Shown: piece by piece, positions 60,937-64,000 of the stretch
Layout: every line of letters starts with the position of its first letter
Position numbering within the stretch: the first letter of the stretch is position 1
NCBI RefSeq assembly: GCF_002860255.1
Contig: NZ_PGVE01000064.1
Span: forward strand, 1-64,000
Length of the DNA stretch: 64,000 nt
Direction of reading: 5' to 3'
Source of the DNA: Neobacillus cucumis
GTDB lineage: Bacteria; Bacillota; Bacilli; Bacillales; Cytobacillaceae
Notes under the pieces: generated by a model
What the model saw: the letters and a program-made list of their open reading frames with translations, nothing else
What the model was told of the DNA's origin: nothing
Databases searched by the model: none
Program-made: the position numbers and the translations under genes

Positions 60937-61842
60937 CTATTTAAAATGCTTTTTCAACCAATTATCAGCTAATTCAAACCATACTTTACATTCTGGATTT
61001 AAATGACTAGGATCACCAGCAGTGGTCTCATCACAAAGAGATAACCCATGTACACCGCTTTCAAAAACATGCAATTCATACGGAACCTTATGCTTTGCCA
61101 ACAAAGTTGCAAATCTTAATGAATTTTCTGCATAAACTAGGGCATCATCAGCCGTGTGCCAGATGAATGTCGGCGGTGTTTGCGTTGATACATAATTCAC
61201 TGGACTAGCCTCTGAGAGTTGCTCTTCACTGGGATTTGGAGTACCAAATACGGCTTTGCCCGAAATCTCCCAGAATCCCTTATTAAACTCATTAGCCTCT
61301 GTTTCCACTTTCTCTTTCATTAACTGGTAATCTACTAAAGGATATCCAAGAATAACTGCATTAGGCTTGAACACGTCATTTTCAACTTGGAACTTCTCAT
61401 TAAGTAATTTACTATTCCAATGAACACCCATACTGGCTGACAAATGCGCACCTGCTGAAAAACCACATACAGCAATTTTATCCGTATCAACTAACCATTT
61501 TGATGCATTTTCCCGGATAATTAGCATTGCCTTAGCTAGATCAAACAAGGGCTGTGGGTAAGCTGATTTTACATTAGGAGTAGGAAGATTATTAAAATCT
61601 TTAACCTTCTCCTTAAAATATGTCGTATAGCGGAGAACAAACGTATGATATCCAAGTGAAGCAAAACGCATAGCAACCGGTTCAGCTTCACGATCCGAAG
61701 TCCCTAAATATCCACCACCTGGACAAATAACCACCGCTGGGCGCAACTGATTCTTTTGAAATTCCATAGAATTATTAAGAATGTAAGTATGTAAGGTTAC
61801 TGTTTCACTATCATCCCACAATTGGATTTTTTCAATTAACAT
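60937..61842 (-). CDS. alpha/beta hydrolase, BD-FAE-like acetyl/feruloyl esterase
   Basis: 301 residues. Oxyanion-hole motif CPGGGYLGTSDREAEP, nucleophile elbow VCGFSAGAHLSAS, Asp in IWHTADDALVY and His in SGVHGLSLCD. The pattern fits the carbohydrate-esterase-type group that removes acetyl or feruloyl groups from plant polysaccharide fragments. ATG 61842 is chosen because AAGGAGAG lies upstream. No signal peptide, so intracellular. It sits beside MFS and DeoR genes, a likely remnant of a sugar-use cluster. Confidence 0.82.
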   Translation of the reverse strand: MLIEKIQLWDDSETVTLHTYILNNSMEFQKNQLRPAVVICPGGGYLGTSDREAEPVAMRFASLGYHTFVLRYTTYFKEKVKDFNNLPTPNVKSAYPQPLFDLAKAMLIIRENASKWLVDTDKIAVCGFSAGAHLSASMGVHWNSKLLNEKFQVENDVFKPNAVILGYPLVDYQLMKEKVETEANEFNKGFWEISGKAVFGTPNPSEEQLSEASPVNYVSTQTPPTFIWHTADDALVYAENSLRFATLLAKHKVPYELHVFESGVHGLSLCDETTAGDPSHLNPECKVWFELADNWLKKHFK

Positions 61843-61953
61843 GAAATCATCTCTCCTTTTAAATGAATTACCTTTATCTTCTATTATCCTATTAAACAAA
61901 CATAGGGATGAATCTATACACTCGTATTATTCATCCCTATTAATTATTATTAA

Positions 61954-62120
61954 TTAAACCGCTTCACCCATATCATTAGTGACTTCCGACTTTGACCCCA
62001 TTTCCGGGATTAGAAGAACCACAACCGCCGAAAGAATTGAGAAAACAGCTAATACTAAGAAGAAAAGTGTATAGCCATCTCCGCCAAATACTTTTACTAT
62101 TGTTTTAACTAGTATACCTC
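61954..62120 (-). pseudogene. MFS transporter C-terminal relic (between esterase and DeoR genes)
   Basis: The frame reads GGDGYTLFFLVLAVFSIL then SAVVVLLIPEMGSKSEV and ends EAV with a TAA at 61954: the final transmembrane helix and tail of an MFS permease. No more than 55 codons survive, and there is no start. It is distinct in sequence from the relic at 57439-57930. Confidence 0.7.
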
Positions 62121-62135
62121 TATATTTGACAATGT

Positions 62136-62170
62136 GTAATAAAAAACAGAACAGTTTTGGCCTGTTAGTT
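62136..62170 (-). terminator. terminator of the DeoR-type regulator gene
   Basis: Minus strand AACAG-GCCAAAA-CTGTT followed by CTGTTTTTTATT. Short stem but a good T-run. Confidence 0.6.
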
Positions 62171-62926
62171 TACGATTAATAACTTGATCTTTTTTTCTTC
62201 TAGCTCGTTTTTAGTTTCTTCTTCTATATTTGAATCAGTAATAATGTAGTCGATGTTAGAAACAGGATTTATTCTTGAAAAAGCACGTGTTCCAAATTTA
62301 CTAGAATCAACCATAAGAATGGTTTCATCCGCTATTTCCATCATCTGCTTCTTTAATAATGCTTGTGATTCATTAAAATCACTAAGTCCTCTTTCCAGAT
62401 GGACCCCTTTGCAGGATAGAAATGCTTTATTCACATGATACATGCTCAGGGAGCGTTCCGCGAGTGGGCCTACATATGACAACGATTGTGAAAGCAGCGT
62501 TCCACCTGTTGAAATGACTTTGATTTGTTCTTTTTTACTGAGCTCTATTGCCACTTTAATCGAATTCGTCAGAACGGTTAAAGGCATATCTGGCAGTTCC
62601 TTGGCTACATACCATGCTGTAGTACTCGCATCTAACACAATTTGATCACCTGGCTCAATCAAGCCAACAGCTGTTGCAGCGATCGCTTTCTTTTGTTCCG
62701 CGTTGGTGATTTCTCTTTCTAAATAAGAAATCTCCCCTTGGTCCTTCTCAATACTAACCGCACCCCCATGAGAGCGCATTAGTAAATTTTCTTTTTCAAG
62801 CTTCTCAAGATCCCGGCGAATTGTTTCTTCTGTCACGGAGAAAATTTTACTTAGCTCCGTTACCCGTATACTTAATCGTTCATTAACCAATTCCACAATC
62901 TTTTTTTGTCTTTCTGCTACCAGCAC
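62165..62926 (-). CDS. DeoR/GlpR family transcriptional regulator
   Basis: 253 residues. N-terminal helix-turn-helix: RQKKIVELVNERLSIRVTEL and VTEETIRRDLEKLEKENLL, then MRSHGGAV. The C-terminal DeoR sensor domain has DASTTAWYVAKEL, TGGTLLSQSLSYVGP and DETILMVDSSKFGTRAF. It binds a phosphorylated sugar and represses a sugar-use operon. Its presumed targets (permease, esterase, GH1 glycosidase) are partly broken here. Confidence 0.88.
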   Translation of the reverse strand: MLVAERQKKIVELVNERLSIRVTELSKIFSVTEETIRRDLEKLEKENLLMRSHGGAVSIEKDQGEISYLEREITNAEQKKAIAATAVGLIEPGDQIVLDASTTAWYVAKELPDMPLTVLTNSIKVAIELSKKEQIKVISTGGTLLSQSLSYVGPLAERSLSMYHVNKAFLSCKGVHLERGLSDFNESQALLKKQMMEIADETILMVDSSKFGTRAFSRINPVSNIDYIITDSNIEEETKNELEEKKIKLLIVN

Positions 62927-63195
62927 TTGTTCTGCCCCTTTCTAACCCAATATTTTTATTTATGTTGTTTTGTATTTGTTTTTTACTTATTCTCAATATA
63001 ACTATAACATATTTTTTTGAAAAACAAACACAAATAATACGAAAAGAAAGATTCAAAAAGATATTTTTGTTTTTTAAGCAAAATAGGACTGGCGCGCCAC
63101 ACACGCCTATCCCCAATCAAACCGGCTCTTTAAATTTAGCTGCCTTCTCTATAGAAGACTTCACTTTAGTGCTTTAACGTTTTATTAACGGGACG

Positions 63196-63248
63196 ATATT
63201 AACAAAACTTGGTACCATATTAACAAAATTCCAAGAGATATTAACAAA
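63196..63248. repeat. three direct repeats of ATATTAACAAA, 21-bp period
   Basis: ATATTAACAAA occurs at 63196, 63217 and 63238, exactly 21 bp apart (two helical turns), with unlike bases between. TATTAAC also occurs at 63183. Could be an array of binding sites. Confidence 0.6.
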
Positions 63249-63266
63249 TCCCCTAACAACCACTAA

Positions 63267-63295
63267 AAAAGCCAATCACTAATTAGTGATTGACT
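63267..63295 (-). terminator. terminator-like stem of a lost leftward gene
   Basis: CAATCACTAATTAGTGATTG is a perfect palindrome; on the minus strand it is followed by GCTTTTTTAG. Confidence 0.65.
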
Positions 63296-63408
63296 TTAAT
63301 TGTTTTAATTTTCCAAAACGGCTTCCAACTCCAGCTTATCTAACTCCGCAATTATAGCTTTAACCTTATCCAAGGTTAGATTCACCTCCTGCAATTCTGC
63401 CAATTCTT

Positions 63409-63790
63409 TCAAGCTTCTAGCTTTTGTTGAAAAAACAGCAGATGGTTTTTAGCAAACCGATCGGGAACCTGGTGTGATTCCGTGTTTATAACAGGTTTCA
63501 AGAACATCCCGATAGTGTTCAATAGCCGAACGAGAATATTGCCCTGGCTCGGGTTCTATGCGTGACCATTCGATAGAGAACCGATAGGTTTTTAACCCTA
63601 ATTCAGCCATAAGGGCAATGTCTTCACGATAGAGCCGATAATGATCAATGGTATCCCCTGATTTATCTTTATATGGCGAGCCTTCTGCATGTTCTTCTGC
63701 CCAGAAATCACTGTTAAAATTATTCCCTTCCACTTGATAAGCGGCTGTTGTCGATCCCCAAAGAAAATGGGATGGAAATTGCAATTCCAT
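63409..63790 (-). pseudogene. GH1 beta-glucosidase, truncated with an out-of-frame C-terminal scar
   Basis: From ATG 63790 (AAGGAG eight bases away) the product begins MELQFPSHFLWGSTTAAYQV and runs through FRFSIEWSR-type residues (TYRFSIEWSRIEPEPGQY) to HYRDVLETCYKHGITP, a perfect GH1 N-terminus. Then it breaks: GSRSVC and a stop at 63449. GH1 enzymes are normally about 450-480 residues; only about 108 are left and both catalytic Glu are absent. Just after the break, another frame reads FAKNHLLFFQQKLEA with a stop at 63409, like the end of some other protein, so an internal deletion is likely. A cre-like site lies upstream. Confidence 0.85.
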
Positions 63791-63836
63791 ATTTAACACT
63801 CCTTGTATTCTTATATCCTGTTGATTACCTATATTG

Positions 63837-63852
63837 TAGCAAGCGTTTTCAA
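63837..63852. promoter_or_regulatory. cre-like CcpA site upstream of the truncated GH1 gene
   Basis: TAGCAAGCGTTTTCAA matches WTGNAANCGNWNWCAW with one mismatch, 47 bp before the start codon. A site here is expected for a beta-glucoside gene and marks it as once functional. Confidence 0.55.
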
Positions 63853-63931
63853 ATGTTTTAATATTAAAAACAAAGAGGTTTATTGCTCGAATCAAAGATT
63901 TGGATCGCACCCACTTTGCGAACAAAAAATA

Positions 63932-63951
63932 AAACCGCTGATCAGCGGTTT
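63932..63951 (-). terminator. terminator of a gene beyond the right edge
   Basis: AAACCGCTGATCAGCGGTTT is a perfect 20-bp palindrome, followed on the minus strand by TATTTTTTG. It must serve a leftward gene outside the window. Confidence 0.75.
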
Positions 63952-64000
63952 CACTAAGTGATTTGACTTTGATTTTTATAACTTTGAGTCTGGTTGTCTC

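Larger units (their letters stand above)
62927..63408. other. scar region upstream of the DeoR gene
   Basis: About 480 bp without an intact gene. Contents: a GGCGCGCC palindrome near 63091, three direct repeats of ATATTAACAAA at 21-bp spacing (63196-63248), a terminator-like stem at about 63267-63295, and a degraded frame on the minus strand (DKVKAIIAELDKLELEAVLE, stop at 63305) that could be the end of a lost gene. Confidence 0.5.

Overview
The window reads as chromosomal DNA from a low-GC, endospore-forming Bacillaceae bacterium (Bacillus, Neobacillus, Mesobacillus or Priestia type). Sporulation and Gram-positive markers support this: an alpha/beta-type small acid-soluble spore protein, two YjcZ-family miniproteins, a Spo0E-like phosphatase, SigI/RsgI, a CwlO-like hydrolase, DesK/DesR, an IDEAL-domain protein, and homologues of B. 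subtilis MtnU, YugF, YcgL and YcsN. Many genes start with TTG behind a strong GGAGG site. I recognise no tRNA, rRNA, CRISPR array, insertion sequence or prophage.

Layout. 1-3.25 kb holds fixABCX (minus strand, fixX cut by the window edge), an electron-transfer flavoprotein/quinone oxidoreductase. 3.8-6.4 kb holds a Spo0E-like protein, mtnU and a PAS histidine kinase. 6.6-9.9 kb is a two-gene pyruvate/2-oxoacid:ferredoxin oxidoreductase with an Fnr-like box in its promoter. 10-24 kb is mostly housekeeping and sporulation: a B12/radical SAM protein, spore proteins, sigI-rsgI, prfC, a second FtsH, YkvA and YjcZ proteins, a glycerophosphodiesterase and a CwlO-like endopeptidase. 23.7-28.1 kb is PHA locus 1 (phaP, phaQ, an alpha/beta hydrolase, phaC, phaR and an unrecognised helical protein 'X'), followed closely by adhE and then ppc. 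34-45 kb is mixed: a cadherin-like secreted protein, an aminotransferase, a YczE-type membrane protein, an ABC exporter, a YugF hydrolase and desKR. 45.4-51.4 kb is PHA locus 2, with paralogues of the hydrolase, phaC, phaR and X, plus a third helical protein, an SDR reductase and an acyl-CoA ligase in one six-gene run. 51.9-64 kb is accessory and partly decayed: hydrolases, a GNAT, a CBS membrane protein, AraC and DeoR regulators, MFS transporter relics, a 52-bp minisatellite and a truncated GH1 glycosidase.

How the genes fit together. The theme is disposal of carbon and electrons. FixABCX and the 2-oxoacid oxidoreductase both deliver low-potential electrons to ferredoxin. AdhE, PEP carboxylase and two PHA polymerisation systems are sinks for acetyl-CoA, NAD(P)H and PEP. 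Sequence-level control signals match this theme: an Fnr-like box placed at about -41.5, a Rex-like operator candidate, cre-like sites, Spo0A boxes and a PhaQ promoter.

The most unusual content is the duplicated PHA module with a conserved X protein I cannot assign to a family, and locus 2's own acyl-CoA ligase, reductase and extra helical subunit.
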